Below are positions 26,805 to 35,500 of a DNA stretch of 64,000 nt, piece by piece (position 1 is the first letter of the stretch; every line of letters starts with the position of its first letter). The stretch is from an uncultured Hymenobacter sp. (GTDB lineage: Bacteria > Bacteroidota > Bacteroidia > Cytophagales > Hymenobacteraceae). The stretch spans positions 62,001 to 126,000 of the forward strand of contig CAJYPK010000040.1 in assembly GCA_913776615.1 (NCBI GenBank), given 5' to 3'. The notes below the pieces were generated by a model that worked only from the letters and a program-made list of their open reading frames with translations, was not told where the DNA came from and did no database searches. Position numbers and translations under genes: made by a program.

Positions 26805-26963
26805 AGCTAAAAAGGTTAGCTAGACGTTTGAGTGTAGTTGCTTCTGTGTAACAACTACTTGGGGTGAGATGCAGATGAAAAAAGAATGAATAAAGAGGGC
26901 TCAGGCAAAAATTAACCGTGCATTTCCTATCCTTCGGCGGGCCGGGGCGTACAAACCTCCTCT

Positions 26964-28199
26964 ATGGACCAACTCGCCCAGCCGGTTCGCTTCCACTCCG
27001 CGCACGAAGCTACGGCTACCCTTCACCCGGCCCTTCTTTTTCAGCCGCCCACCGAGGAGCAGCTGTTGCAGCAAGCCGAGCGCGCCTTACATCGACAGCT
27101 GCCGCCTCCCCACGCGGCCTTGCAGGCCTGCGTGATCATTCCGGCCAAGGATGAGGCTACCTCGCTGCCCGCTACCCTGGCGGCGCTGGCCGCCCAGACT
27201 ACCCTCAATGGGCAGGCCTTACCCACGGGAATGATAGAGGTTATCGTGCTGGCCAATAATTGCGTGGATCGCACGGCCGCCGCGGTGCGGCAGTCGGCCC
27301 GCCGCCATCCTAGCCTGGTAGTGCACGTGGCCGAGGTGCAGTTGCCGCGCCCGCAAGCCCACGTGGGCCGCGCCCGCCGGCTGCTGCTCGACGAGGCTGC
27401 CCAGCGCCTGGAGCAAACCGTCGGCCCCACTGGTGTACTACTCAGCACCGATGCCGATACGCTGGTAGCTTCCACTTGGCTGGCCGCCACGCTGCACGAG
27501 ATTGAAAACGGGGCCGAGGCCGTAGGCGGTCGTATTCTCACCCAAACGCCCGCCGCCGTGGAGCCCTGCCCGGTACGGCGCATTCAACTGCGCGATGCGG
27601 CCTACCGCGTGCTGCTGCGCCAGCTCGAAGATAAAATTGATCCTTGCCCGGCCGACCGCTGGCCCTGCCATCACCAGCACTACGGGGCCAGCCTCGCGCT
27701 CACGGTGCGGGCCTACCGGCAAGTAGGCGGCCTGCCGGTAGTGCCTTTCTTAGAAGACGAAGCGCTGTGGCAGCTGTTGTTGCAGTACGACTTACCGGTG
27801 CGGCACAGCCCGCTGGTGCAGGTATATACCTCGGCCCGCCGCTGCGGACGCGTAGAGGTAGGTTTATCGTGGCAGCTGCGCGAGTGGGAAAGCCTCACCA
27901 CGCAGCAGCAGGAACCGCGGGTACCCTGCCCCCACGAGCTAGTACGCGTGTGGCGGGCGCGCCATCGGCTGCGCGCCTGGTGGCAGCAAGGTGACCACCG
28001 GGCCAGCACCGAATTATTCCGCCTCGCACTGGCCGTAGAAGTGCCACTGCCCGAGCTACTTCGGCAAGCCCGCCAGGCCACGACCTTCGGCCAGCTCTGG
28101 GGCTGGATCGAAGCCACCCGCGGTGCCGTGCTACCCGTGCCGCTAGGCGGCGCGCTACGCGACCTGCGCACCTACTTGCGCAATGGTATAGTGGGCTAG
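26964..28199 (+). CDS. Family 2 glycosyltransferase
   Basis: This soluble or peripheral transferase has 411 residues and a GT-A fold. QACVIIPAKDEATSLPATL is the nucleotide-binding start, MIEVIVLANNCVDRT the second strand, and LLSTDADTLVASTWLA contains the DxD-type metal motif. FLEDEALWQLLLQY resembles the ED acceptor/catalytic region. No transmembrane segments are visible. It converges on the methyltransferase / PIG-L / acyl-CoA-dehydrogenase-like operon, a combination I recall from other bacteria, so it likely makes the sugar substrate of that set. Donor and acceptor are unknown. Confidence 0.85.
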   Translation: MDQLAQPVRFHSAHEATATLHPALLFQPPTEEQLLQQAERALHRQLPPPHAALQACVIIPAKDEATSLPATLAALAAQTTLNGQALPTGMIEVIVLANNCVDRTAAAVRQSARRHPSLVVHVAEVQLPRPQAHVGRARRLLLDEAAQRLEQTVGPTGVLLSTDADTLVASTWLAATLHEIENGAEAVGGRILTQTPAAVEPCPVRRIQLRDAAYRVLLRQLEDKIDPCPADRWPCHHQHYGASLALTVRAYRQVGGLPVVPFLEDEALWQLLLQYDLPVRHSPLVQVYTSARRCGRVEVGLSWQLREWESLTTQQQEPRVPCPHELVRVWRARHRLRAWWQQGDHRASTELFRLALAVEVPLPELLRQARQATTFGQLWGWIEATRGAVLPVPLGGALRDLRTYLRNGIVG

Positions 28200-28311
28200 T
28201 CGAGTCGCCCGAACAGGCTGATTGGTTTATCTCAGATAGAGCTACAATGGTGGCAATAAGCCAGAACCGACGGAGGTAGCTTGGCCATGCACTTGCAGTC
28301 CAACTGACTTT

Positions 28312-28908
28312 CTAAACCCGGCTAAACAAATCGAGCCGGTACTTGTCGGCCCGATGGCCGTGCAGGTGGCGTAAGGGGCCAGTAGGACCAGCTTTTCCGA
28401 GGAAAAATTCGTGTACTTCGTCGCCCGTCTGCGGGTAGTCGGGCACGACGGGCGTCCAGTGTACGAGTAGCAACTGCGCACCGCCGGGTAGGGCGGCGAG
28501 CATGAGATCGGCGGCGCGGCCCAGGTCGGCCGGCGACCAGTAGTAGCCCACTTCCGAAAGGAGAATCAAGTCGAATTTTCCTTCGGGAAATTCATCGGGT
28601 ACCTGCATGCGGCGTAGCTCCACCTGCGGAAGCGCGGCGCAGCGCTGGCGCGCCTGGGCCAGGGCGGCTTCGCTCACGTCCACGCTCAGCAGCTGGCCGC
28701 AGCGCGGGGCCAGCTGCGCCGTGAGTACCCCGATGGAGCAGCCAATCTCGAAGGCCCGCTCGTAGCGCGGCTGGTCGAGCGCGGCCAGGGTGTCGGCGTA
28801 TTTCTGGCGCTCGTAGGGGCTGCTGGCAAAGGCCCAGGGGTCGTCGTTGGCCCGGTATACGTCGTCGAAGTAGCCGGGTGCTAAGGTGTTAGGCTGGTTG
28901 GTGTTCAT
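28312..28908 (-). CDS. NodS-like SAM-dependent methyltransferase
   Basis: This is a 198-residue class I methyltransferase. It starts GYFDDVYRANDDPWAFASSPYE, the family hallmark, then motif I ERAFEIGCSIGVLTAQLAPRC, the acidic LSVDVSEAALAQAR and motif IV FDLILLSEVGYYW. This arrangement matches the nodulation protein S group, whose founding member N-methylates de-N-acetylated chitooligosaccharide. The start is ATG 28908, which lies inside the 3' end of the PIG-L gene (20-nt overlap), indicating translational coupling. A longer open frame to 29070 only reads through the deacetylase gene. A deacetylase beside an amino-sugar N-methyltransferase-like enzyme makes functional sense, but the real substrate is unproven. 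Confidence 0.85.
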   Translation of the reverse strand: MNTNQPNTLAPGYFDDVYRANDDPWAFASSPYERQKYADTLAALDQPRYERAFEIGCSIGVLTAQLAPRCGQLLSVDVSEAALAQARQRCAALPQVELRRMQVPDEFPEGKFDLILLSEVGYYWSPADLGRAADLMLAALPGGAQLLLVHWTPVVPDYPQTGDEVHEFFLGKAGPTGPLRHLHGHRADKYRLDLFSRV

Positions 28909-29647
28909 GGGTGGGTAGGGGTTCGATGAAAGCTTCGGTAGGCTGGGCAAAATGTGCCAGCATGGCGTCGGAGAGCAAAAAACCGCTGGGGTCGTCGGTG
29001 ATGGTGCCGGGAGCCAGCTGCGAGCGGTGCGCTGCGATGGCCCGCTGCTTGTGCGGCAGCACGGCCCCAATGTCGAGCCGGAAGCCCGTGCCTTCTTCGG
29101 GCCGAGGCAGGTCGGCTTCGGCGGCGCGCTCCCAGGCCCACACTACGTATTCGAGGCGGCGCGGCGGCTGGGGCAGGCGGGCCAGCGCGGCGGCGGTGAG
29201 GCGGCTGGTGGCGCGGTGGTCGGGGTGGGGGTCGCGCCGCCAGGGCGTGAGTACGGTTTCCGCGCCCTGCGCCTGCATAAAGTCCGCCAGCCGAGCAGCG
29301 GCTTCCTCAAAGGCTGGCCCCTCGCTGGGCACCTGGCTATCGGGCAGGCCCAGGTAAAGCACGTTATTTTCATCCACGCCCAGCACGGCCAGGGCGTGGC
29401 GTAGCTCGGCGTAGCGCAGCTCGCGCCGGGCGGCGGGCGGAAACTCCTGGGAGTGCGGGTGCGACATGGTGCCGTCGCTCACGAGTACGGCGGCTACCTC
29501 TTGGCCCGCCTGGCGCAGCAACGCCAGCAGGCCGCCGCAGCCCAGGGCCTCGTCGTCGGGGTGCGGAATAACGATGACCGTGCGGCCCAGCGCCGCGACG
29601 TAGCTGGCGGGGCGCACGGGGTAAGAATCGAAAGGCAGGGCAGACAT
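28889..29647 (-). CDS. PIG-L family N-acetylglucosamine deacetylase-like hydrolase
   Basis: This zinc-dependent hydrolase of 252 residues belongs to the LmbE/PIG-L fold. VIVIPHPDDEALGCGG (HPDDE at residues 29-33) and the second metal site RRDPHPDHRAT (His141, His144) are both intact, so it should be active. Characterised members remove the acetyl group from GlcNAc in GPI anchors, mycothiol, bacillithiol or lincomycin-type precursors. The start is ATG 29647; an in-frame ATG at 29689 would add 14 residues. It is coupled to the NodS-like gene downstream and follows the acyl-CoA-dehydrogenase-like gene after a 219-nt gap. Confidence 0.88.
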   Translation of the reverse strand: MSALPFDSYPVRPASYVAALGRTVIVIPHPDDEALGCGGLLALLRQAGQEVAAVLVSDGTMSHPHSQEFPPAARRELRYAELRHALAVLGVDENNVLYLGLPDSQVPSEGPAFEEAAARLADFMQAQGAETVLTPWRRDPHPDHRATSRLTAAALARLPQPPRRLEYVVWAWERAAEADLPRPEEGTGFRLDIGAVLPHKQRAIAAHRSQLAPGTITDDPSGFLLSDAMLAHFAQPTEAFIEPLPTHEHQPA

Positions 29648-29866
29648 AAAGGGAATAAAGCCGACCACTAAAACCGGCGTCGGCTGCATCCCTTACGCGC
29701 TTTTTGACAAAAAAGCCAGCGAAAAAAGCCAGGTGGAGGCTGGCCCCGCCTGGTCATAGAAAATGGCAACGCACGTTAGCGCCGGCAACCGTGGAGGTTG
29801 GCCCGCCGATCCCGCACGGATACGGTTTACCGGTTATCCGGCTAAGCTGGTAGCCGTTTTTATGGG

Positions 29867-31156
29867 CTAAAACAACTGATAAGCCGGCTTATCCGAAGCC
29901 AGCGCGAAGCGCCCGGCCTCGGCCACGGTGGCGTCGGGAGCGGGCTGGCGCAGGTAGTGGGTGAGGTCGCGGTGCAGGCGCTCAAAGGGCTCGGGCTGCA
30001 GCAGGCCGCGGGCACCCACGCTGCGCTCGGCCAGGCGGAGGGTTTGCAGGCAAATATCCTCCGTGGTGGCGCGTAGCGCGTTGACGTAGGCAGCCAGCGC
30101 CTCGGGGCGCACGGCGGGCAGGCCCGCTGGCGTAGGCGGCAGGGCGGCGTGCTCGGCCGCGCCGCGCAGCCAGCGCTGGCCGGTCTCGTGCAGGGCCAGA
30201 AGCTCACCCAGGCGCTGACGCTGGTAAGGGTCGTCGGTGCGACCCAGGCGACGCAGGAAGCGGCGGGTCTCGTCGAATACCGCTGCCGCCCCGCCCAGCT
30301 GCACCGCCGCAAAGCGCGCCGCGCCGCCCCCGAACCACGGGGCGCGGTAGTAGTCGTTGGGCTGGCCAATGAGGTCGTCGGGCGTCAGGGTAATTCCCGT
30401 GAAATCAGCCTGGAAGCTGGCGGTGGCGCGCATGCCCAGCGGCCGCCAGAAGCTGCGGTCGAGTACCGGTGGTCGCTCGTCGGCGCGCAGCAGCACGAGC
30501 TGCCAGCCGGTGGGCGCGGGCGGCGCGGCGGGGGTGGCCGCTGGCAGCGGCCCTTGGTCGAGCCGCCGGGCGGGCGTGGGTGGGGCCAGCAGTGCCCCGG
30601 TGAGCACCGGCCGCGTGATGTGCCCCGCGCCCGAGGCGAAGGTCTTGGCCCCGCGCAGCTGGTAGTGCCCCGGGGCGCCGGCCACTGGTGCCAGCTGCAC
30701 GCCGTGGGCCGGGTTCTCGGTATTCCACACCCCGAACACGTGGCCGGCGCGGGCATCGGCGGCGGCGCGGGCCAGCTGGGCGGACGTACCGAAGCAGCGG
30801 ATGAGCAGCAGCGCATTCACGTGGCCTTCCCAGAGGCGCCCCACGGCCAGGTTGCCGCGCCCCACATGGTAGAGGGCCTGGTAGAGCGCCAGCGTGGCCG
30901 CTGGCTCGCCCAGCCCGGCCCCGCCCAGGCTGGTGGGTAGCGCCGCCGCCAGCAGGCCCGCCTCGTGCAGCCAGCGCATTTCCTGGGCCGGGAAGCCGCC
31001 GATTTCGTCGGTAGCGGCGGCCTGGGCCAGCAGGCGCGGGGCGAGCTGGGCGGCGGCGGCCACGCAGCTCGCCGGGGTAGCGGGCAGCGCAGCCAGGGCA
31101 GGCGCTTCGGGAGCAGTCGGAGCAGGAAGGCGGTCGGCAGGGCTGAAATCGGTCAT
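29867..31156 (-). CDS. Acyl-CoA-dehydrogenase-fold flavoprotein
   Basis: The 429-residue protein has the acyl-CoA dehydrogenase three-domain order: helical N-terminus (GGFPAQEMRWLHEAGLLAAALPTSLGGAGLGE), a middle beta domain (VFGVWNTENPAHGVQL, RGAKTFASGAGHI), and a helical C-terminus with ERSVGARGLLQPEPFERLHRD. The usual catalytic Glu region (IYEGT-like) is not recognisable; the end reads THYLRQPAPDATVAEAGR, which leaves open a flavin monooxygenase-like role instead of acyl dehydrogenation. The start is ATG 31156, giving MTDFSPADRLP. It is the first gene of the minus-strand set with PIG-L and NodS-like genes. The 29690-29866 gap holds only weak inverted repeats. Confidence 0.8.
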   Translation of the reverse strand: MTDFSPADRLPAPTAPEAPALAALPATPASCVAAAAQLAPRLLAQAAATDEIGGFPAQEMRWLHEAGLLAAALPTSLGGAGLGEPAATLALYQALYHVGRGNLAVGRLWEGHVNALLLIRCFGTSAQLARAAADARAGHVFGVWNTENPAHGVQLAPVAGAPGHYQLRGAKTFASGAGHITRPVLTGALLAPPTPARRLDQGPLPAATPAAPPAPTGWQLVLLRADERPPVLDRSFWRPLGMRATASFQADFTGITLTPDDLIGQPNDYYRAPWFGGGAARFAAVQLGGAAAVFDETRRFLRRLGRTDDPYQRQRLGELLALHETGQRWLRGAAEHAALPPTPAGLPAVRPEALAAYVNALRATTEDICLQTLRLAERSVGARGLLQPEPFERLHRDLTHYLRQPAPDATVAEAGRFALASDKPAYQLF

Positions 31157-31286
31157 TAAAATCGGCAGTGGGTGCGTACGGGTAGGCTTAGCTAACCCCA
31201 AATTCACCAATTCAGTTGCCGGGCTTACGTGATACCCTGCGCGCAGCTTTTTGAAAAAAGGCCCGCTAGCCCCGTTTAGCCGGTGT

Positions 31287-31294
31287 TACCTTTG
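31287..31294 (+). promoter_or_regulatory. Minus-7 promoter box of purH
   Basis: TACCTTTG is a perfect minus-7 match about 90 nt before the purH ATG, leaving a leader of about 85 nt in which no riboswitch-like structure is obvious. Confidence 0.6.
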
Positions 31295-31385
31295 TGCTGC
31301 CAAACCCTTACCACGGTTGGCCGGGTAGGGGCGAGGCAGCTTTTGCACTCCGCATGGCTTCTTATCCCCCAAATTTTCCCTGCCA

Positions 31386-32936
31386 ATGTCCGCCGCTCGC
31401 CCCATTCGCGCCGCCCTGCTTTCCGTGTACCACAAAGACCGGCTGGCCCCGCTGGTAGCCACCCTGCGCCGCCTCGGCGTGCAGCTCTACTCCACGGGCG
31501 GCACCCAGCAGTTTATCGAAGAGCAAGGTGCCGAAGTAACCGCCGTGGAAGACCTCACCGGCTTCCCCGAGGTATTCGGCGGCCGGGTTAAGACGCTGCA
31601 TCCTAAAGTATTCGGTGGTATCCTGCACCGCCGCCACGAGGCCGGCGACCTGGCCCAGGCCGAGCAGCACGGCATCCCGCCCATCGACCTGGTGGTGGTC
31701 GATTTGTATCCCTTCGAGGAAACCGTGGCCAGCGGTGCCCCCGAGCAGGACGTGATTGAGAAAATTGACATCGGTGGCATCTCGCTGCTGCGCGCCGCCG
31801 CCAAAAACTACCGCGACGTGCTCGTGGTAAGCTCCCGCGATCAGTACGAGGCTGTGACCGAGCTGCTCGAAAAAACCAACGGCAGCCCCAGCCTCGACGA
31901 CCGCCGCCACTACGCCGCCGCCGCCTTCGCTGCCACCAGCCACTACGACACCGAGATTTTCAAGTACGTGAGCCAGGGTACGAGCCTGGCCGTTACGGAT
32001 AACTCACCAACTCACCAACTCGCCAATTCACCAGCCACGCCCCTGCGCTACGGCGAGAACCCTCACCAGGCCGGGGCTTTCTACGGCGACTTGTCGGCGC
32101 TCTTCGAGCAATTGCACGGTAAGCAGCTGAGCTACAACAACCTCGTGGACGTGGACGCCGCCGTGCAGCTCATGCGCGAGTTTGCCGACGGCGCGCCCGC
32201 CGTGGCCATCCTCAAGCACACCAACGCCTGCGGCGTGGCCCAGGCGGCCAGCCTGCACGAGGCCTACGTCAACGCCCTGGCCTGCGACCCGGTTTCGGCC
32301 TTCGGCGGCGTGATTATCGTGAACAAGGAAGTAGACCTGGCCACGGCCGAGGAGCTGAACAAGCTGTTCTTCGAGGTGCTCATCGCGCCCGGCTTTGCTT
32401 CCGACGCCTCGCCCATCCTGCGGAGCAAGAAAAACCGCATTCTGCTGCTGCAAAAGCCGGTTGAATTCCCGAAAAAGCAAATCAAGACCCTGCTCAACGG
32501 CGTCATCGAGCAGGATGCCGACCTGCAAACCGAGACCGCCGCCGACTTCCGCACCGTTACCGAATCGGCCCCTACGGCCGAGGAAGCGGCGGCCCTGGAG
32601 TTTGCCCTCAAAATCTGCAAGCACACCAAGAGCAACACCATCGTGCTGGCCCGCCCCGGCCAGCTGCTGGCCTCGGGCGTGGGCCAGACCTCGCGGGTGG
32701 ATGCCCTGCGCCAGGCCATCGAAAAGGCCGGTAGCTTCGGCTTCGACCTGAAAGGTGCCGTGATGGCCTCGGATGCCTTCTTCCCCTTCCCCGACTGCGT
32801 GGAAATCGCCGCTACCGCCGGTATCCGCGCCGTGGTGCAGCCCGGCGGCTCCATCAAGGACCAGGACTCGATTGATGCCTGCAACCGCCTGGGTATGGCA
32901 ATGGTGCTGACGGGCGTACGCCACTTCAAGCACTAA
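31386..32936 (+). CDS. purH: Bifunctional AICAR formyltransferase / IMP cyclohydrolase PurH
   Basis: This enzyme catalyses the last two steps of IMP synthesis. The N-terminal MGS-like cyclohydrolase domain has LLSVYHKDRLAPLV, STGGTQQFIEEQG, GFPEVFGGRVKTLHPK; the C-terminal formyltransferase domain has LRYGENPHQ, HTNACGVAQ, FGGVI and the final FPFPDCVEIAATAG and QPGGSIKD. Total length is 516 residues, normal for the family. In the linker between domains, residues 206-217 (NSPTHQLANSPA) are encoded by a 36-nt AACTCACCAACTC repeat like those found between genes here, apparently tolerated in a surface loop. A long terminator follows. Confidence 0.96.
   Translation: MSAARPIRAALLSVYHKDRLAPLVATLRRLGVQLYSTGGTQQFIEEQGAEVTAVEDLTGFPEVFGGRVKTLHPKVFGGILHRRHEAGDLAQAEQHGIPPIDLVVVDLYPFEETVASGAPEQDVIEKIDIGGISLLRAAAKNYRDVLVVSSRDQYEAVTELLEKTNGSPSLDDRRHYAAAAFAATSHYDTEIFKYVSQGTSLAVTDNSPTHQLANSPATPLRYGENPHQAGAFYGDLSALFEQLHGKQLSYNNLVDVDAAVQLMREFADGAPAVAILKHTNACGVAQAASLHEAYVNALACDPVSAFGGVIIVNKEVDLATAEELNKLFFEVLIAPGFASDASPILRSKKNRILLLQKPVEFPKKQIKTLLNGVIEQDADLQTETAADFRTVTESAPTAEEAAALEFALKICKHTKSNTIVLARPGQLLASGVGQTSRVDALRQAIEKAGSFGFDLKGAVMASDAFFPFPDCVEIAATAGIRAVVQPGGSIKDQDSIDACNRLGMAMVLTGVRHFKH
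32001..32036 (+). repeat. AACTCACCAACTCACC tandem repeat inside purH
   Basis: Three to four imperfect units of AACTCACC or AACTCGCC lie in frame within purH, encoding NSPTHQLANSPA in the interdomain linker. Composition and unit resemble the intercistronic repeats of this window rather than flanking purH codons. Confidence 0.7.
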
Positions 32937-32958
32937 TAACTCGGGTTGCTCCGGATCA

Positions 32959-33010
32959 CTAAACCCCCACCCCTGGCTTCTTTGATAAAGGGCCGGGGGT
33001 GGGGGTTTAG
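32959..33010 (+). terminator. Terminator hairpin after purH
   Basis: CTAAACCCCCACCCCTGGC (32959-32977) pairs with GCCGGGGGTGGGGGTTTAG (32992-33010), a 19-bp stem with a 14-nt loop. Confidence 0.7.
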
Positions 33011-33053
33011 CGTTTGAGGAGAAATGCTGGCTGCGGTGCCCGGGGCCACCGCA

Positions 33054-33461
33054 TCAGGGGAGCCGCTCGCGCAGCGCGCTGTACGTCCAGGTACCGGCCA
33101 GGGCGGCCAGGATGAGGACGATAGCGGCCGGAATCCCGCTGCCTAGTTGCGCGAACATCGGCCCCGGGCAGGCCCCGGTAAGCGCCCAGCCCAGGCCGAA
33201 GAGCAGGCCGCCAATCCACACGCCGGGGCTGAATTTCTTGTCGGTCAGCTTGATTGCCTCACCGTCGATGCTTTTGAGCCTGTACCGCTTAATGAGTTGG
33301 ATGGCTACCAGCCCCACCGCCACGGCCGAGCCGATGATGCCGTACATGTGAAAAGCCTGGAAGCGAAACATCTCCTGGATGCGAAACCAGCTCACTACTT
33401 CGCTCTTGGTGAGAATGATGCCGAATAAAGTGCCCAGCACCAGGTATTTAAGATTTTTCAT
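33054..33461 (-). CDS. YeeE/YedE-family membrane protein, second half-transporter
   Basis: The 135-residue membrane protein has about four hydrophobic segments and the motif LTGACPGPMFAQLG, whose Cys corresponds to the conserved thiol of YeeE/YedE (PmpA/PmpB-like) sulfur-compound transporters. Such short proteins occur in pairs, each covering half of the longer thiosulfate transporter YeeE. It starts 6 nt after the stop of the first half and probably forms a complex with it. It is the last gene of the sulfur operon. Confidence 0.85.
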   Translation of the reverse strand: MKNLKYLVLGTLFGIILTKSEVVSWFRIQEMFRFQAFHMYGIIGSAVAVGLVAIQLIKRYRLKSIDGEAIKLTDKKFSPGVWIGGLLFGLGWALTGACPGPMFAQLGSGIPAAIVLILAALAGTWTYSALRERLP

Positions 33462-33467
33462 AAAGCC

Positions 33468-34031
33468 TTAGCCGAGCAAAAGCGGATAAATGAGCCACGT
33501 CATGAGCAGGCCGCCCGCGAAGAAGCCGACCACGGCCACCAGCGACACCCACTGCAAATTGGCCAGCCCCGAGATGGCGTGGCCCGAAGTGCAGCCGCCC
33601 GCGTAGCGCGTGCCAAACCCCACCAGAAATCCACCCAGCCCCATGAATACCCAGCCCCGCCAATTCGCCAGGTTGTCGAGGGCGAATAGCTCCCGGGGCA
33701 GCAGCCCCGTGAAATCGGTAAGGTGCAGCTGGGTGCGCAGGTCGTGCACCGTGGCGGGAGAAATGGCCACCGTGGCCGGGTGCCCCAGTACCCGGTAGCC
33801 CACGAAGCCCCCCAGCACGATGCCCAGTGCAAACCACAGATTCCAGGCCTGGGCGCGCCAGTCGTAGCGTAAGAATGGTAGCCCGGCCGGTACGCAGGCC
33901 GCGCAAATGTGCCGCAGCGATGAGCTGATGCCCAAAGTCTTATTGCCCAGCAGCAATAAAGCCGGTACCGTGAGCCCAATGAGCGGCCCCGCCACGTACC
34001 AGGGCCAGGGCTGGCGAAAGAAGTCAAGCAT
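33468..34031 (-). CDS. YeeE/YedE-family membrane protein, first half-transporter
   Basis: The 187-residue membrane protein has about five hydrophobic segments and the motif RYAGGCTSGHAISGLANLQW, which contains the conserved Cys thought to pass sulfur through YeeE-type channels. N-terminal WPWYVAGPLIGLTVPALLLLGNKTLGIS is typical of this half. It lies 12 nt after the MBL-rhodanese gene and 6 nt before the second half, so the three are co-transcribed. The likely role is uptake or export of thiosulfate or a polysulfide; direction is not evident. Confidence 0.87.
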   Translation of the reverse strand: MLDFFRQPWPWYVAGPLIGLTVPALLLLGNKTLGISSSLRHICAACVPAGLPFLRYDWRAQAWNLWFALGIVLGGFVGYRVLGHPATVAISPATVHDLRTQLHLTDFTGLLPRELFALDNLANWRGWVFMGLGGFLVGFGTRYAGGCTSGHAISGLANLQWVSLVAVVGFFAGGLLMTWLIYPLLLG

Positions 34032-34043
34032 AGTTATCGGATG

Positions 34044-35405
34044 CTAAAGGTAGTCAGCGCCGTCGAGCGGCGAGAAGGTACGCACGGCTTCGCCCAAGTC
34101 GAATACTGCCAAATCGGGCCGGGCGGCGGCTATCACGCTACTGCCAGCGGCCGAGCGGTAGCCGCCTGCGCAGTGCACCACCACCGGCCGCCCGGTCGGA
34201 ATCTCGCTGGCCCGCTCGCGCAGCTCGGGCAGCGGCACAACGAGCGCCCCGGCAAACAGCGGTGCCTGCCGCGCCTCGCTGGCGTGGCGCACATCCACGA
34301 TGGTGTAGGCCCCAGGCTGCGCCCGGAAGGCCGCTAGGTCAAGGGTGGGGCGGCTGGCGACGGGGCCGGGCGTGGCCAGGCCCGCGCCCAGCACCAGCGG
34401 TTCGTAGCCGATTTTGGCAGTTTGCGCCAGCACAGTGGCGAGGGTAGCTTCGTCGGCCGCCAGCAGGTAGAAGCGCTCCTCCGGCCCCACGATGGACCCC
34501 AGCCAGGTTTCAAACTTGCCGCCGGCCTGAATAGTGAGCGCGCCCGGCCAGTGCCCCTGGCTAAACTCGGCCGTCGGGCGGGTATCGACTACGAGAGCGC
34601 CGGCTGGGAGCGGGGTTCCGGCCGCCAGGCGCGGCACCTGCGCCAGGCTGGCAGCGTAGGCCGGGGCACCCGCCTTATTCAGGGCCACTGCATAGCCGAA
34701 ATACTTGGGAATGAATGGCTGGCCGGCCAGCAGCTCGGCCACGAATTCGCCTTCGCTGAGCGGGCGGAGCATGGGGTTGCCGAGGCGCTCGACCCCGATG
34801 GTGCTGCTGGTAGCCCCAGCCAGCGCCTTGCCGCAGAGGCTGCCCGCGCCGTGGGCCGGGTACACCAGTACGTCATCGGCCAGCGGCAGCAGTTGGGTGC
34901 GCAGCGAGTGATAAAGCTGCCGGGCCAGCTCCTCGCGCCGGGCGGTGAGGCTGCCCGCCGTTTCGCGCAGGTCGGGCCGGCCTACGTCGCCTACAAACAG
35001 CGTATCGCCCGTGAACACGGCCACGTCCCTGCCCTCCCGGCTGAGGACAATGCTAATGCTGTCGGGCGAATGCCCCGGCGTATGCAACGCCCGGAAGGTG
35101 AGCTTGCCCACCGTAAAGGCGTCGCCCTCATCGAAACCCTGGTGCGGATACTCGGCCCCCAGCAGCCGGCTCACGCGGATGACCGCGCCGGTGGTTTCGG
35201 CGATTTCCCGGTGGCTGCTCACGAAGTCGGCGTGCGGGTGCGTTTCGATTACCGCCACGATGCGCGCCCCGTGCGCCGCGGCGTAGTCGTAATAGGGCTG
35301 CGGGTCGCGGGCCGGGTCGATGAGGACCACCGCCTGGGCGCACTCGCTGAGTACCGCGTAGGAGAAATGGGCCAGCCCCTTGTCTTCAAACTGCTCGATT
35401 TTCAT
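34044..35405 (-). CDS. MBL-fold / double rhodanese protein (persulfide dioxygenase-like)
   Basis: The 453-residue soluble protein joins a metallo-beta-lactamase domain (THPHADFVSSH, LHTPGHSPDSIS, VFTGDTLFVGDVGRPDL) to two rhodanese domains. The MBL half resembles ETHE1/persulfide dioxygenases, which oxidise glutathione or other persulfides to sulfite. The first rhodanese (VVDTRPTAEFSQGHWPGAL) has no Cys at its active loop (YLLAADEA), so it is likely non-catalytic; the second (TIVDVRHASEARQ) keeps it in VVHCAGGYRSA. Its place between TauE/SafE and YeeE genes indicates sulfide or persulfide detoxification. Confidence 0.88.
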   Translation of the reverse strand: MKIEQFEDKGLAHFSYAVLSECAQAVVLIDPARDPQPYYDYAAAHGARIVAVIETHPHADFVSSHREIAETTGAVIRVSRLLGAEYPHQGFDEGDAFTVGKLTFRALHTPGHSPDSISIVLSREGRDVAVFTGDTLFVGDVGRPDLRETAGSLTARREELARQLYHSLRTQLLPLADDVLVYPAHGAGSLCGKALAGATSSTIGVERLGNPMLRPLSEGEFVAELLAGQPFIPKYFGYAVALNKAGAPAYAASLAQVPRLAAGTPLPAGALVVDTRPTAEFSQGHWPGALTIQAGGKFETWLGSIVGPEERFYLLAADEATLATVLAQTAKIGYEPLVLGAGLATPGPVASRPTLDLAAFRAQPGAYTIVDVRHASEARQAPLFAGALVVPLPELRERASEIPTGRPVVVHCAGGYRSAAGSSVIAAARPDLAVFDLGEAVRTFSPLDGADYL

Positions 35406-35500
35406 TTTATTAAGAGATTGTGGAGGTGCTGTTTGAATGGCGGCTCGCCAAGCGCCGTCTTAGTCGGGCAGCAGGTAGCAACTACCGGAAGCGGCTTCCC

